DNA of 64,000 nt, taken from Conoideocrella luteorostrata. Taxonomy: Eukaryota > Ascomycota > Sordariomycetes > Hypocreales > Clavicipitaceae. The DNA lies in the NCBI GenBank assembly GCA_032433595.1, contig JASWJB010000039.1, positions 145,551-209,550 on the forward strand, given 5' to 3'. Below are positions 1 to 11,437 of this stretch, in pieces. Each line of letters begins with the position of its first letter. The first letter of the stretch is position 1. The position numbers and the translations under genes are program-made. A model generated the notes under the pieces. That model saw only the letters and a list, made by a program, of their open reading frames with translations, was not told where the DNA came from and ran no database searches.

Positions 1-1238
1 TGCTTACGCCACGTCCACCCTCTGCTACCAATCTGAGGTTTGCGACATCATCTAGTTTAACCAACCTTTCAGGCACGCCTGTACCGTCGTCTAAAACAAC
101 ACCAGGTACGCAGAATTCGCCTGTCTCGGACCGAACAGAGTCAGTTAAGCCTATATCACCCGATGCAGGCGCACGAACACTCCGAACGCGCACCAGACAT
201 GCAGCCAGTTCCGAGTCTCCACAGGCAATAAACAAGACTATGAGACTGTCACGACGGTCCTTACGAATGGATTCCGATTCTACAGATGACCTGCGCTGCT
301 CCCCGTCCGCAACGGCCTTAGACAGAAGCACTGCGTATTCCAAGTCAGGGCGGTCATTTCGGACGAGTCTGGGCCCTCTGGGCCCGGCATCTCGAACCCG
401 CCGCTTATTTGACGGCATGGTGTTTGCACTGTCATTTTCCGAAAAGCAGACGCAGAGGACAAAACTGGAAGCCAAGATCACACAAGCGGGTGGGACTATC
501 CTACACGAGGGTTTTCAAGAGCTGTTTGAGCCGTCAGGCTTGGCCCAGTCTACCAATACAAGCCTTGACGACGGCGAATCTCCCCTTAAACTGGCCAAGG
601 CAAACGATGAGTGCGGGTTTACTGCTGTTATTGCAGACGCTCATTCCCGGAAAGCCAAGTATATGCAGGCATTGGCTCTTGGTCTGCCTTGCTTAGCTCC
701 ACAATGGGCACACATGTGCTTGAAAAAGGGCGAGATTGTGGATTGGATGCCGTATCTACTGTGTGCAGGAGCATCTCAAGTTCTCGGAAACGCTATTCGA
801 TCTCGCGGGCTGTTGCCGTACCCTGCTATGGAGGCGAGCCTGGCTGACATTCTAGAAACGCGAGACAGGTTCTTGCACGACAAGAAACTACTTATCGTCA
901 TGGACCAGAAAAAATCGCGCAAGGAGACAAAACAACATTATCTATTCCTCGCCTTGGCATTGGGACCGTCGGTCGTTTCCAGGGTCTCGACGGTCCAAAA
1001 AGCTGGTGAGGCGGTACGGCTTGCTGAACAGGGTGGATCACCATTTGGATGGGTGTATATGGATCCCTCGATGGGAACAATCGAGTCGATATTGGCGGCT
1101 GCGCAAGAGACCGGGAAAAAGAAGCGGAAGTCAGTTGCTGCCGAGCCTGTTGGACAAAATCTGTGTATATTAACGGACGAACTCATGATTCAAAGTCTAA
1201 TACTGGGACGAATGGTGGAAGCAGGCGAAATGGATTAG
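1..1238 (+). CDS. crb2: DNA-damage checkpoint protein, Rad9/Crb2/53BP1-like (3' part)
   Basis: The frame that ends at TAG 1236-1238 is open back to base 3, so this is the C-terminal part (about 411 residues) of a gene that starts outside the window. The first ~130 residues are Ser/Thr/Pro-rich and look disordered. From about base 411 a BRCT-like region begins with LFDGMVFALSF, followed by the typical AGGTILHEGF strand-helix, an ALALGLPCLAPQWAHMCL segment, and a second BRCT-like unit with KKLLIVM. Tandem C-terminal BRCTs that bind phosphorylated histone H2A are the hallmark of the Rad9/Crb2/53BP1 checkpoint mediators in the nucleus. The identification rests on this C-terminus only; the Tudor domain and phosphorylation sites lie upstream. 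The first in-window ATG (240) is internal and not the start. Confidence 0.75.
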   Translation, partial: LTPRPPSATNLRFATSSSLTNLSGTPVPSSKTTPGTQNSPVSDRTESVKPISPDAGARTLRTRTRHAASSESPQAINKTMRLSRRSLRMDSDSTDDLRCSPSATALDRSTAYSKSGRSFRTSLGPLGPASRTRRLFDGMVFALSFSEKQTQRTKLEAKITQAGGTILHEGFQELFEPSGLAQSTNTSLDDGESPLKLAKANDECGFTAVIADAHSRKAKYMQALALGLPCLAPQWAHMCLKKGEIVDWMPYLLCAGASQVLGNAIRSRGLLPYPAMEASLADILETRDRFLHDKKLLIVMDQKKSRKETKQHYLFLALALGPSVVSRVSTVQKAGEAVRLAEQGGSPFGWVYMDPSMGTIESILAAAQETGKKKRKSVAAEPVGQNLCILTDELMIQSLILGRMVEAGEMD

Positions 1239-1990
1239 CGGCGTCTGGTATGGTACTGTCTTGAACTCATTGGCATATTCGAATATAGGTGAACTCTAGA
1301 AGAGGAGTTGGATCAGATGGCGGCCGCAGCCGGCAACGGCTAGGAATTGGAAGAGTAAAAATTAACAAACTACACTGTGGCACTGCCCCAAAGCACAGCC
1401 CCTAATTGAATCCGCATCTACGAAGTGCTCTGTACGAAAATAAACGCTGGGCTGGTAGCTCGTCAGCTGCCGACGTTCACGGCATGATGGCTGTGCCCAT
1501 AATGCACATCCACCATCCTGGCCTGGATCCTCACTCCACACTGCCGGTCGATCGCTGCCCCACAAGATTGGCCGATCCCCGACGCAAATTGTCGAGAAAT
1601 GGCCTAATTAGGAAATTGTCAAGATTCTTGGAACTGCCTACGTCAACGGCTGGACTATTCTGGGCATGGGCATTTTTACATGTCCTCAACTAGATGGGAG
1701 AATCCACATCCATGTGCGCAAGGCATTGGTATTTTGGGGGTTAGTATGTCCTAATCAAACCCTCTCGGATTTTTTTGCCGTGCGCCTGTCTCCGAGAATG
1801 GAAATGTGTCCTGCCAGGAAGGAGGCAGGCCGCAGCGAGGGATCTGTCTGCTCGCGAGTATATAAAGCACGCAGATCCTCCTAGATTCTATATTCACAAA
1901 GCTCAGCCGTCCATGAACTTTTGATCAATCCGCACAATCTATAACCATTTCACTGTCCCCATCTTTGCAGTCCACGCACACAGCATCACC
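1239..1990. other. Intergenic region between checkpoint gene and tubby-like gene
   Basis: It holds the 3' flank of the checkpoint gene and the promoter of the gene at 1991. A TATA-like GTATATAAAGC lies at about 1857-1867, some 125 bp upstream of the ATG, followed by a pyrimidine-rich leader. Small open frames here have no recognisable features. Confidence 0.5.
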
Positions 1991-1992
1991 AT

Positions 1993-2025
<33 letters not shown>

Positions 2026-2635
2026 GTACGACTCTGAGCCCGAGGAGCACCCCAACTCCGCACCTCCAGAGGCCGTCGTCAAAACCTTTGCCGTCTACAA
2101 CACCAGCACCCGCATAAACTTCCAAGTGCGGCAGGACAACTCCTCAGGCCCCATCGTTTACCACGTCAACAACTCAACATTCAGTCCGGGCACGCCGGAC
2201 GTGCAGCTCCGTCGAGGCGACTCTAAAGACGGGCCCATGGTCGCGTTCGGCAAGTTCCACAACCTCAACAGCAATGTCACGCTCGGGCTGGGCGATCCCA
2301 GCCAACAGCCGGTGTTTGAGGAAATGAACAAGGAATCCAGGCTGACTCACTCGGAGTACGTGATGGAGGTGCAAGGGAGGCGGTATGTCTGGCGGAGGAC
2401 GATTGGGAAGGGCCTGTTTGCGAATTACGCGTGCTTGGACGGCGCGACGGGTCGGTTGGTTGCGTATTTTGCGAAGACTGGCGCGAAGAGTCTCAAGAAG
2501 GTTGGCAGGCTGTGCTTTACGGCAGAGCTTGAGGAGGCGCGGGAGCGGCTGTTGCTCGTGTCGTGGTTTGCGATTCGGGAGAAGGAGAATAGGAATGCAT
2601 GGTATGTTGGGGGGTTTATTGCGGGTGCGAATTAG
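1991..2635 (+). CDS. Tubby C-terminal-like (LURP-one-related) domain protein with polyQ start
   Basis: Single-exon gene of 214 residues. The start codon is followed directly by ten CAG codons, so the N-terminus is a pure glutamine run, then an acidic Pro/Glu linker. From about residue 37 the sequence alternates short beta-strand-like segments (KTFAVYNTSTRINFQV, GPIVYHVNNSTF, PMVAFGKFH) in the manner of the tubby C-terminal/LOR beta-barrel found in many fungal proteins of unknown role. The C-terminal half contains YVWRRT, a common strand in that group, and ends with a hydrophobic WYVGGFIAGAN. A TATA box and a CA-rich leader precede the ATG, which supports this start. No catalytic residues are expected; function is unknown. 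Confidence 0.7.
1994..2023 (+). repeat. (CAG)10 coding microsatellite
   Basis: Ten perfect CAG codons directly after the start codon of the tubby-like gene. Pure repeats of this kind are prone to length variation between strains. Confidence 0.95.
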
Positions 2636-4959
2636 GCGTAGGTGCGGAGGACGGTTTGTGCGCTAGGGGTGTGCTGCTGTTTTATATTGAGATGTGGGAA
2701 TTTGTTCTGGAAAGTCTGGATTGGATAGGCTATACGTGTTGTTCTATATGATTATATCTAAAATGGGCCGAGGTGAAAGTGAGTAGGAGTGGGAGTGGCT
2801 GAGTCAAGAATTGATGTTCCACCCATTTATGTGCTTCGCCACGCGGGACAGAAGCCATCTTTAAGCTTAAATATATTTTGCTCCACTGAGGCACTGCAAC
2901 TGAAATGGATGTCTAGGATGTAGCATCTCCGTGCAAATATGTGTGAATAACCGACAGATGTAAGTGTCTCCTCGCTTACATGTTTGTGCCCTCGGCCGCT
3001 CATGCGGCTATATGCTTTGATTGAGCTTGGCGGCTGCGGGTCTGTATATATGAAACTAGCATGGACATTTTTGGAGCCGAAAGGCGAGCCTTGTTATACA
3101 AAGTAATACCTTACAACACTCCGCGGACAACACCGTCATTATTCTCGTCAAGGACGCCGTCTCTCTGCTCTTGGCCTCCAGTTTCGGGCTAATTTCATGT
3201 TGATGTATTTGCTTTAATTGTGGTCAATCACCGTCGACCTAGGTCGGTGACACATGGGGGTGGGTTTGCACGTCACACTCCATTCGCCATTGAACGATAC
3301 GAGGCTTGCCAAGTCTAACCGGAATGCCAAGCCCAGTAGCTACAGGGTGTTCGGAAGGAGCGGCGATAAAAGCCAAGCTCACTTGCTGTGCATGGAATGG
3401 CATCAACCAGCTGTTTGGGTTAACTACTCACAGCTTGGGCCTTAGCGAGCCGTCTCTTCGTGATTGTGTAGCAAGCGAAACGTGCCTTTCCGTCGCATTC
3501 ATTATCGCACCGTCATATCCATGTTACGAAAAACTTGCCATATTTACGCAATGATCACGACATGTGGTGTAGTATGTATTTCTAGGTCAATGAAATGGTT
3601 ATTTTATGGTGCCACGTCGTTGCGTTGCAAGTGAAGTGAAACTTGCTCCTAGGACCGATCAACTACGCCTATTGTGATAGCTTGAGCTGGGGTTGTTATA
3701 ATTCAATTTAAGTGCATGGCTAGATTAGTGGTACCAGCAGACGGAGAGAACGAGTTTTCATTTTCACACGAAGATGCTTGAGGAGAGGTGCGAAGACATG
3801 TTGGTGTCATTGCCAGGCAGTCACAAAGTGAAGCCATAGCCGGCTGATGCATTTTGTAGCTTGAACTGCGTGGTCGGGCTAATTGAGGCAAAGAGCGGCG
3901 GGTGAATCATCATTGTTGGGATGCAGACCTGAACTGCGTCACGGGCGTCCTCATTTGCTCGAAGACGTCGGCTTCATCAAATTGCGAAGCAGTCACCTGA
4001 CTGATAGTGGCCGTGGAGGTGCGGTGGCGCTGGACACAGACAAGGATCGGTGAGTCGATTTGTGCGAAGTCCGAAAGAGTTTTAAGGGGCTTTCCATTGA
4101 AGATGCGACGAGAATCCTATGAACATCCTCGGACATTTTGTCCCGGCGGTGCGACAGCCTTCCTTTTGGTGGCTCGCGGGAGTGCCGGACGGGAATCCTT
4201 GTTGGCGAGGCACCAAAGTCCGCGCGGATTCAGGAGCTGGTCGCGTGCCCGCCATTTTACAGCTGTCCGTCTGGTCTTTCCCCACCACCCGCCGTCCACC
4301 GCCAAACATTAAGCCCGAATTCCCATCCACGGTCCATTCGTTCAGATATCCATTTCGAGGCATCGGCGTGGAGGGCTCCGTGCACCGACTCGATCGGAGG
4401 AGGGGCTGATTCCATCGACGCCCCGGCCATGTGGCTTGAGCGTTGCAATAGGCTAGACAATTGTCAATTTCCTTGGCGATATCTTGGCAGCTGTTGCTGG
4501 TGGCTCAGGCTCCGTTGCTTCCATCTTAGTATGATATCGCCGTGCCCAACTTTAAGGTGATCAGGTTTTGATCTTCCACTTTGGCGGGTATTTGGGGTAT
4601 ATGCCCAGGCAGGTCGGTTTGTAAGAGGCAGTCAACGTATTTGCCTGTTCAAGCAAAGGCCGCTTGCTATCGTTCCGTAGATGCCGTGCAGAACAAGTCA
4701 AGATATCAAGGGCTCTGCCTTCCCAGCTGATGTAGCTTCCGGCGGGCATTCTTCGTTCCTGCTTTTCTCTTTCCCGTGCTGCTCCGCTGCTATACAAGTA
4801 AATACATCTCGTCCATTGCTTCGATCTTGCGCCTTTGTACATTGACATCTTTCTTATTACGCTGCTCCGGTTGAAGCACAGCAGCGCGAAGTCGTACTCT
4901 TGCGGACCAAACCTCTTACAACCCCCATTCTATACATCTTCGACAGTCATTTTTTCATC
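2636..4959. other. 2.3-kb intergenic region
   Basis: No convincing gene. Between 4007 and 4560 several overlapping frames on both strands are open together, which is what GC-rich DNA gives by chance; none has domain-like sequence or splice partners. The last few hundred bases form the promoter and leader of the PAP2 gene. Confidence 0.5.
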
Positions 4960-6354
4960 ATGGCGGTTGGCGCTTTCCTTGAGCCCCTCGCTGTAGTTAC
5001 TTTATTGTTTGGTGGCGCTTGGCTCAACAGAAATAGAGACTACAGCTTCAGCAAAAGCCGAACCGAATGGGCGCCATTTGAGGGAAACTCAGGGAAAAAA
5101 AGCGATGAGTTCGGCAAAATAAATGCCTCGCAGGAGATATTTGGATCTTCTGGGGGCGGCTGGAGCCAAGCATTGTCGCCGTGGCTGCAGGAACCTCCAG
5201 CACTGCGCCGTCGGAAAATCAGAATACTTGGGTATGAGAAATATGTGACGTCGCCCAACACCCTAGTATTCAAGGATCGTTTCCTGAGCCGAGTATTGCG
5301 GAAATACCCCTTTCTTGTTGAAGCCTGGTACTGGGCGCTTATATACTGGGTATGCGCACGAATATATTGAGCTAGTCATCCGTCTTGGTCGAGTCTACTG
5401 ATATGTCTGCAGGTCTATCAACTTGGCCGAGCTTTTTCTGCCTTGACACTAGTTCAAGGCACCGTCAACGTTGCCCGTCGACATGCATTAGAAGTGATTC
5501 ATGTAGAACAGCGGCTACATATCTTTTGGGAAGTACCTATCCAGAAGTTTTTCCTGCAGCGCCCGACATTGCTGCTTTGGATCAATCGCGTGTACTCGTT
5601 CATTCACATACCCGGCACGATATTTTTCCTAGTAGCACTCTACTACGTAACGACGACCCGGAAGCGTCGTGACATAACGGGTCGAGCTCAGAAGGACAAT
5701 GTTGCTGCTGGCCCAGGTCTTTATGAAGCCCGACGACGGACCATGGCGGTGTGCAACTTGATCGCATTCGTTGTCTTTACGTTGTGGCCCTGTATGCCAC
5801 CGAGACTGCTGAGCGACCTCGAATATGACGGAGACAGTGCCGTCGAGGCCAAGAGTTTTGGATTTGTCGATACTGTTCATAGCGTCGATGGGGAAAGCAG
5901 CGTTTGGACCACGAACAAATTTTGCAATCAATATGGTCGGTGTTCCTCAGGCCAAGTCGTTGAACTACACCGCTAACATTTCGCAGCTGCTATGCCGTCG
6001 TTGCATTTTGGCTACTCATTGCTCATTGGATTGACAATCGCCACGCTTCCCGTGGCTGGCCTCGGACTTCGTCCTACATCATGGACAAGAGTCGGTATCA
6101 TCGCGTTCGGCATGTCGTATCCGTCGCTTATTCTGACGGCGATTGTGGCCACTGCGAATCATTTCATTCTCGATGCTGTTGCCGGTGCCATTGTGTGCGG
6201 CATCGCTTGGCACGCCAATGGAATTCTGTTAAACCTGTGTATTATTGAGGATTACTTCTTATGGATGGTTCGGATTCACAAGCCCGTCAACTACACCGAT
6301 CCTGGAACAGCAGTCGAGCTCGAGTTTGAGGATGCAAACCTGAGCTCCCGTTGA
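4960..6354 (+). CDS. PAP2-superfamily membrane protein, Aur1 (inositol phosphorylceramide synthase)-like
   Basis: Three exons: 4960-5349, 5413-5935 and 5987-6354, joined by introns with GTATGC/GTCGGT donors and a GCTAAC branch site in the second; 426 residues. The protein has several hydrophobic segments and the PAP2 signature: PSLHFG (His 311) and TANHFILDAVAG (His 363, Asp 367), the catalytic His-His-Asp set of the lipid phosphatase/Aur1 fold. Members transfer or remove phosphoryl groups on lipids in Golgi/ER membranes. Length and motif layout resemble the PAP2_3/Aur1 group, but a single-copy essential Aur1 is usually better conserved, so this may be a paralogue with another lipid substrate. 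An in-frame ATG at 4900 would add 20 residues; 4960 has the better context (ATCATGG). Confidence 0.8.
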
Positions 6355-7266
6355 AAGTTCGTGCGGAAACTATTCTGCGGAGCCGAAGGCCGCAATCTTT
6401 GGTGTCACCAACAAGTGAGCTCAGCTGGCTGGTTTCTGTCCCACTGCTAGGCTTATCGAGGCGGGCATGATTGACATGGCTCGAGACACGTCATCTCGGT
6501 CTGCTGCTTTACCATGGTGTTGGTGGCTGCACGTCGCCGTACTTGTACGCAACGGCATTTGACAACGCCAGTCTTGGACGGCGGCGAGTCGAGAATCTAT
6601 ATCTGAATGACTCAAGTCTGACGCGATCAAGTGGAATTATAGGTTATGGGCCCACCATATTAATTTTAGATACATATATGTAGCATGTTTCTCCCTTTTT
6701 AATTTAATTTTAATTGCTCATCCGTGTTGGTTCGGGTATTATCATCGCATTCAAAATGCTGATGATATGTTTCTGTTGCATCGTACCCGTCCCGAGTATC
6801 TGGTGCAGGCGTGGACAACTCCGTAAGTCGTGACGACAACACTTGCGCTAGCACGCAGTGCAAGCCGCCCGGAGCGTGCTCCCAATGGTACAGGTACCGT
6901 CTTGGACCAGCAATCGGCTCCCCTGGCCCGGTACTGCTACAGCCGGTTTGCCCCGCCATGATGGGACCGCGTGGACGGCGGGGCGCATGCCGCGACTCAC
7001 ACCAGCTGCCAGTACCGTTCGTCGTCATTCTGGTTACTGACTGACCTTCGATCCCAAGACTCACATGTTTCCCACATACAAATCACGCACGAGGCCTCCT
7101 TACGACAGGTCAGGCACACCTCTGCACTCGTTGGATACACTTTAACTAGGTATCATCTTTTGTCGACGTCGCCGTTGTCTCTTCGGCAAAAAGGACTACC
7201 GACTTCAGCACAACTTATTTGCCCCGCAGCGCTGTGCTTGCCACCTCCAGCAGCATCGCGAATACC
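6355..7266. other. Intergenic region, PAP2 gene to gyp7
   Basis: It contains an AT-rich stretch near 6655-6715 that may serve as the PAP2 3' end, then the promoter and leader of gyp7. No gene recognised. Confidence 0.5.
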
Positions 7267-9879
7267 ATGACCTTGACACAACGGTCGGGGCGGTCGTTCG
7301 ACAATTCAGCGCATTCAACATCGCCTTCCGCAAGCTTTTACGCCATGAGTGACGATGAGGAAGGCGGCTATAATACCGTCACACACATAGAGACGGGGCG
7401 AGGAGTGAAGTTGCTGTTTTCCAAGAGCAAGGTGTGTTGGCTTTCAACCACTTGCTAGATACCGTTTTTGATTAGATGCTAACAGAGATCCAGGTCTATG
7501 TGCATCCGACTCCATCTGCAAAAGATAATATTCCAGGCTATATAGCGCTTTTACAGCAAAAGCCATCGGCATCTGCCCGTCCGACATCCTCAGCTTCTCA
7601 GGAATCAACATCCCCAGCTTCCTCCGATCTTCTGCTGGCGTGGGTTCCTGAAACTGCGCTTGGCGACTCCGCTGGCATCTACGTCAAAGTTGACCTCTGT
7701 GATGGCGACTCACCCCCCAAACAGTCGTATCTTGTCCCTCCACCTCCAACAGTGACAAGCCACAGCGGTTCTGTTGGTGGTTACTCGTTTGCCATACCTG
7801 TTAGTGCCATTTATTCGCTTCTTATACGACCACCGAGTCTGGGATGGTGGTATGGCTCCATCATCATCAACTCTCGGGCAGGCGACAGCTTTCCTGCACT
7901 GTTCTTTCACGACGATGAGTGTCAGAGCACCATTCTGCAGAAGAAAAAGCTGACCAGGGATAATTTCGATCCGTTTGGTGAAGGCGGACAGATGTTTTGG
8001 GGAGCCGACGAGGTGTTGCGATGGATGAAGAGATATACCAAGATCGAGAGATCGGGGGCTGAGCCCAACGTCTACCTTGTGGAGCCCAGCCAAGAGGATT
8101 TGGAGGGATTTGGTGACAGGGCTGGTGTATCGAAACTGGGTGTTAAAAATGGTGCACGTGCGGGCAGCAGCCGAGATGCGGAAATGGATCCATTCGTTAA
8201 ATTTGTCAAGGAGACCGGTTGGAATATCATGAATCAATTCAGCAAGGTTACCACGTTTACAAGAAGAGCGGCCCAGGACTTTGCCGAGAACAGCAACCTG
8301 CCCCCGCAGGTGAAAAGATTACTAAAGAACCCCGAGGTGCAGACACTGCAAGATGAATTTGACAGCGCCAGAATCTACCTTGCTCGATGGGCTATGAGCA
8401 TTGCCGAGCAGAGCGAGCGGGACCGTCGTACCCGAATCTGGACGGTGAAGGATGTTGTTGACCTGGAGGACACAGATGTTGGCGAGTTTGAGCTGCTGGA
8501 AGGCGCCAGCGCTCTGTCACTTGAGGAGAGACGTAGAACGTTGACAATGGCTGAGTGGGAGACGTTCTTTGATTCAGAAACCGGACGGTTATCCTTGACG
8601 ATGGACGAGGTGAAAGAACGCATCTTTCATGGTGGGTTGGATCCTGAGGACGGTGTTCGCAAAGAAGCCTGGCTGTTTCTCCTTGGGATATACGAGTGGT
8701 ATGGAACGGCCGACGAGCGAAAGGCGCAGATTGCTTCACTGCGTGACCACTACTATCGATTGAAGCACTCTTGGTGGGAGAGGCTAGAGGGGGAAGGAGG
8801 CGAAGGCGAGACAGGGGAATGGTGGCGAGAGCAGAAAGGACGAATTGGTAAGTCTTTTCTTCTTATTACAAAATTGTGTTGTCAATGCTAACGATTCCCA
8901 CAGAAAAGGATGTGCATCGAACAGATCGTCATGTTCCCATCTTCCAAGGCGAAGACACACCACACCCCGATCCTAACTCCCCTTTCGCCGAGGTTGGCAC
9001 CAATGTGCACCTTGAGCAGATGAAGGAAATGCTCCTCACCTACAACGAATACAACAAAGACCTCGGTTACGTCCAGGGCATGTCTGATCTCCTCGCACCC
9101 ATCTACGCCGTCATCCAAGACGACGCCATTGCCTTTTGGGGCTTCCAAAAGTTTATGGAGCGCATGGAACGTAACTTTTTGAGGGATCAGTCCGGCATGC
9201 GAAGCCAGCTTCTCACTCTGGATCACCTCGTCCACTTTATGGACCCAAAGCTGTGGAATCACTTGCAGTCGACGGATAGCACCAATTTCTTTTTCTTCTT
9301 CCGCATGATCCTGGTCTGGTATAAGCGCGAGTTTGAGTGGATGGACGTGCTGAGGCTCTGGGAGGGCCTGTGGACGGATTACTTGAGCGCCGAGTTCCAC
9401 GTGTTCATCGCATTGGCGATTTTGGAGAAGCATAGGGATATTATCATGGAGCACCTCAAGGCTTTCGATGAGGTTCTCAAATACGGTACGTCTGGCTGGT
9501 ATAACCCGTGTCACTAAGAACGATAGAAGAAGACTAACCCCCTTTTTTTGTCGCAGTGAATGAGCTGTCCAACACGATGGATCTTGAATCTACGCTCATC
9601 CGCGCAGAGGCGTTGTATCGCAAGTTTCAGCGTTTGGTGGAAGCCTTTGACAAGAAGCAAAACTTCCCCGCCCCAAGACTTGGATCTTCATCTGATACAC
9701 AGTCACCAGACAACACAGCTGGCAAGACCAAACAGGCATCTAGTGGCAGCAAGGACAAAGACAAGGATGCGCAGGAGAGAGTGATTTCCCCCGAGTTGAG
9801 GCGATTGCTCAGCAGGAAAGTCGAGGTGCTGCCGCGTAAGACGGTGGCACAGCACGGAGACGGGATGCCTGGGCAGTAG
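7267..9879 (+). CDS. gyp7: Rab GTPase-activating protein Gyp7 (TBC domain)
   Basis: Four exons: 7267-7431, 7494-8847, 8904-9485 and 9557-9879; introns of 62, 56 and 71 nt, the first two with clear GCTAAC branch sites; 807 residues. The N-terminal part begins GVKLLFSKSK then VYVHPTPSAKDNIPGYIALL, the conserved opening of fungal Gyp7. The TBC domain starts near residue 430 (HGGLDPEDGVRKEAWLFLLG) and carries both catalytic fingers: IEKDVHRTD (Arg 512) and GYVQGMSD (Gln 564). Gyp7 stimulates GTP hydrolysis by Ypt7/Rab7 and so controls vacuole and late-endosome fusion. A second in-frame ATG at 7345 (MSDDEEGG) also has a good context and could be the true start. The last ~100 residues are low-complexity. 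Confidence 0.92.
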
Positions 9880-10266
9880 AGTAGGCAGCAGCACTTTGTA
9901 TGGGGCATGGGATATGACGGATGGACTGTATCGTATCATTTGGCGTTGCTTAGCGTATATTCTTAATTGAGAAAATCTTATTCTTGCGGCGCTTCCTGAA
10001 TATCGAACTGCGGTGTTAGCCCAGTGAATTTACGGCAGCTGACCACAGAATGCCTAGCTTTGCCTCGATGTACAGAGACACAGATTATACGGCACTCCTT
10101 GACAGGAGGGTGAAGTACACGACAACCCTTCCGCCCATGACTCTCTATGTCAACACTGAAACGCCGCCCATCCCAGCGCATCATGAAGCAAATAATAATG
10201 TATTAAGTAATAGTTTTCTTTTCGACGCCCAGCATCGAATGCCGACCTGCACATTCCTTCGTCACC
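9880..10266. other. Convergent intergenic region, gyp7 / mso1
   Basis: It separates two converging genes and should hold both 3' ends. No gene seen. Confidence 0.5.
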
Positions 10267-11070
10267 CTATCTGTACCCCCTCGGACCACTGGGCAGACCT
10301 GGCCTCCGTTGCCCTCCTCCTCCTCCTCCGCCTGCTCCTCCTGGGGGTCCGTATGGCCCGCCGGGTGCAAACCGGTCCTCATACGATGCTCCTCCGGGGC
10401 CACCTCCACCACCACCACCAGGAGGTTGGAATTGGCTTCCCGCTTGCGATGGGCTCGGCTGTCTCGCAGCCCCCCATAGCCGCTGCTTCAAGCGATCCTG
10501 CGCCGAAGCTCCTCCTGCCGCGCCTGCTCCTGCTCCTGCTCCTCCACCCCCCGCGCCGCTATGAGGCATAGCATTCTGATAGCTGCCCGCTCTTTGACTT
10601 GGCAGGGGCCTCGCCTGTATTTCCTCCCGGCCTGGCATTAATCCTGCTCCTGCACCCGCTCCTCTAGAAGGCATACCTCCCGGCCGGGTCCTCAAACCCT
10701 GCGACTGCACAGACGGAGGCGGCGCCCCCCCTTGCTGCGGCGCGCTGTCCCACAGACTGCTCAGCCCTCCTCCTCCTGCTGCTGCTGCTGCACCACTGCC
10801 GCCCTGATGGGTATTCAGGCCGCCATACCGGGCGCCGACCTGCGATGACGGCGCGTACAGGGCCTGCGGGACGGGGGCAGGGGCTTTGGGGTCCGGCGGC
10901 AGCCAGTTGGGCAGGGGGCGGCCTTTGTCGGTGTAGTAGTTGCGCAGGACGCGGCATACGTGGGTGTCGTCGTCGGTGTCGCCGTCGTTTTCGGACGAGA
11001 GCAGCGTGGAGCGGAGGGAGGAGATTTGCGAGGTCGTCTTGGTGAGGATGTTGGAGTACCACGACGTCAT
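10267..11070 (-). CDS. mso1: Sec1-binding protein Mso1-like
   Basis: Single-exon gene of 267 residues. The N-terminal 55 residues (SNILTKTTSQISSLRSTLL, then DGDTDDDTHVCRVLRNYYTDKGRPLPNWLPPDP) match the Mso1 Sec1-binding domain, including the conserved Asp/Glu-rich turn and the R-x-x-P-x-WLPPDP ending. Mso1 binds Sec1 and supports SNARE assembly at sites of exocytosis. The remaining ~200 residues are Gly/Ala/Pro/Gln-rich low complexity with long glycine runs, as in other filamentous-fungal orthologues. It converges on gyp7. Its upstream DNA is unusually repeat-rich (15-bp and 5-bp tandem repeats). Confidence 0.85.
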   Translation of the reverse strand: MTSWYSNILTKTTSQISSLRSTLLSSENDGDTDDDTHVCRVLRNYYTDKGRPLPNWLPPDPKAPAPVPQALYAPSSQVGARYGGLNTHQGGSGAAAAAGGGGLSSLWDSAPQQGGAPPPSVQSQGLRTRPGGMPSRGAGAGAGLMPGREEIQARPLPSQRAGSYQNAMPHSGAGGGGAGAGAGAAGGASAQDRLKQRLWGAARQPSPSQAGSQFQPPGGGGGGGPGGASYEDRFAPGGPYGPPGGAGGGGGGGQRRPGLPSGPRGYR

Positions 11071-11099
11071 TTTTTGGGTTGGTTGGCTACTTTGCTCTG

Positions 11100-11144
11100 C
11101 TCTGCGCTACCCTGCTCTGCGCTACCCTGCTCTGCGCTACCCTG
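11100..11144. repeat. Three perfect tandem 15-mers upstream of mso1
   Basis: The unit CTCTGCGCTACCCTG occurs three times head to tail and decays into CTGCG repeats to about 11170. It lies 30-75 bp upstream of the mso1 start codon, so probably in its leader or core promoter. Confidence 0.9.
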
Positions 11145-11372
11145 TTCTGCTCTGCGCTGCGCTGCGCTTCGTTTCGTTTGGTTGCGTTGCTTCTGTTCAG
11201 TTTGCTTTGACTCGCTTGCGAGCTGGAGAGTGGGAGGCTGAGGTGATGGTGGGGAGGGCGGGGAGGGAGGCGCCTCCGGTCAGGCGGGTTATGGGACTCG
11301 ATTGTACGGGGTGTGGATTGGCAGGTTGGGCCGGCTGTCCAACTGGTGTGGGTGAGCGAGTGAGGAAGAGGG

Positions 11373-11437
11373 TTGAGTTGAGTTGAGTTGAGTTGAGCTG
11401 AGCTGAGTCGAGTCGAGTCGAGTCGAGCCGAGTCGAG
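11373..11437. repeat. Pentanucleotide array (YYGAG)13
   Basis: Thirteen 5-bp units whose first two bases are TT, CT, TC or CC in blocks, so all differences are C/T transitions. It lies about 300 bp upstream of mso1. Confidence 0.9.

Noticed and set aside
240..1238. ATG at 240 as the start of the BRCT gene
   Set aside because: The same frame is open to the window edge and family members have long N-termini; it is an internal codon.
4007..4560. Overlapping frames of 90-140 codons on both strands
   Set aside because: Open frames in several phases at once, biased composition and no domain-like sequence; typical of GC-rich non-coding DNA.
6410..6490. GAGCTCAGCTGG resembling a tRNA A box
   Set aside because: Acceptor stem and T-arm do not pair; only a weak B-box-like GGCTCGAGAC follows.
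7219..7266. Longer gyp7 N-terminus from 7219
   Set aside because: Position 7219 is TTG, not ATG; the first ATG in frame is 7267.
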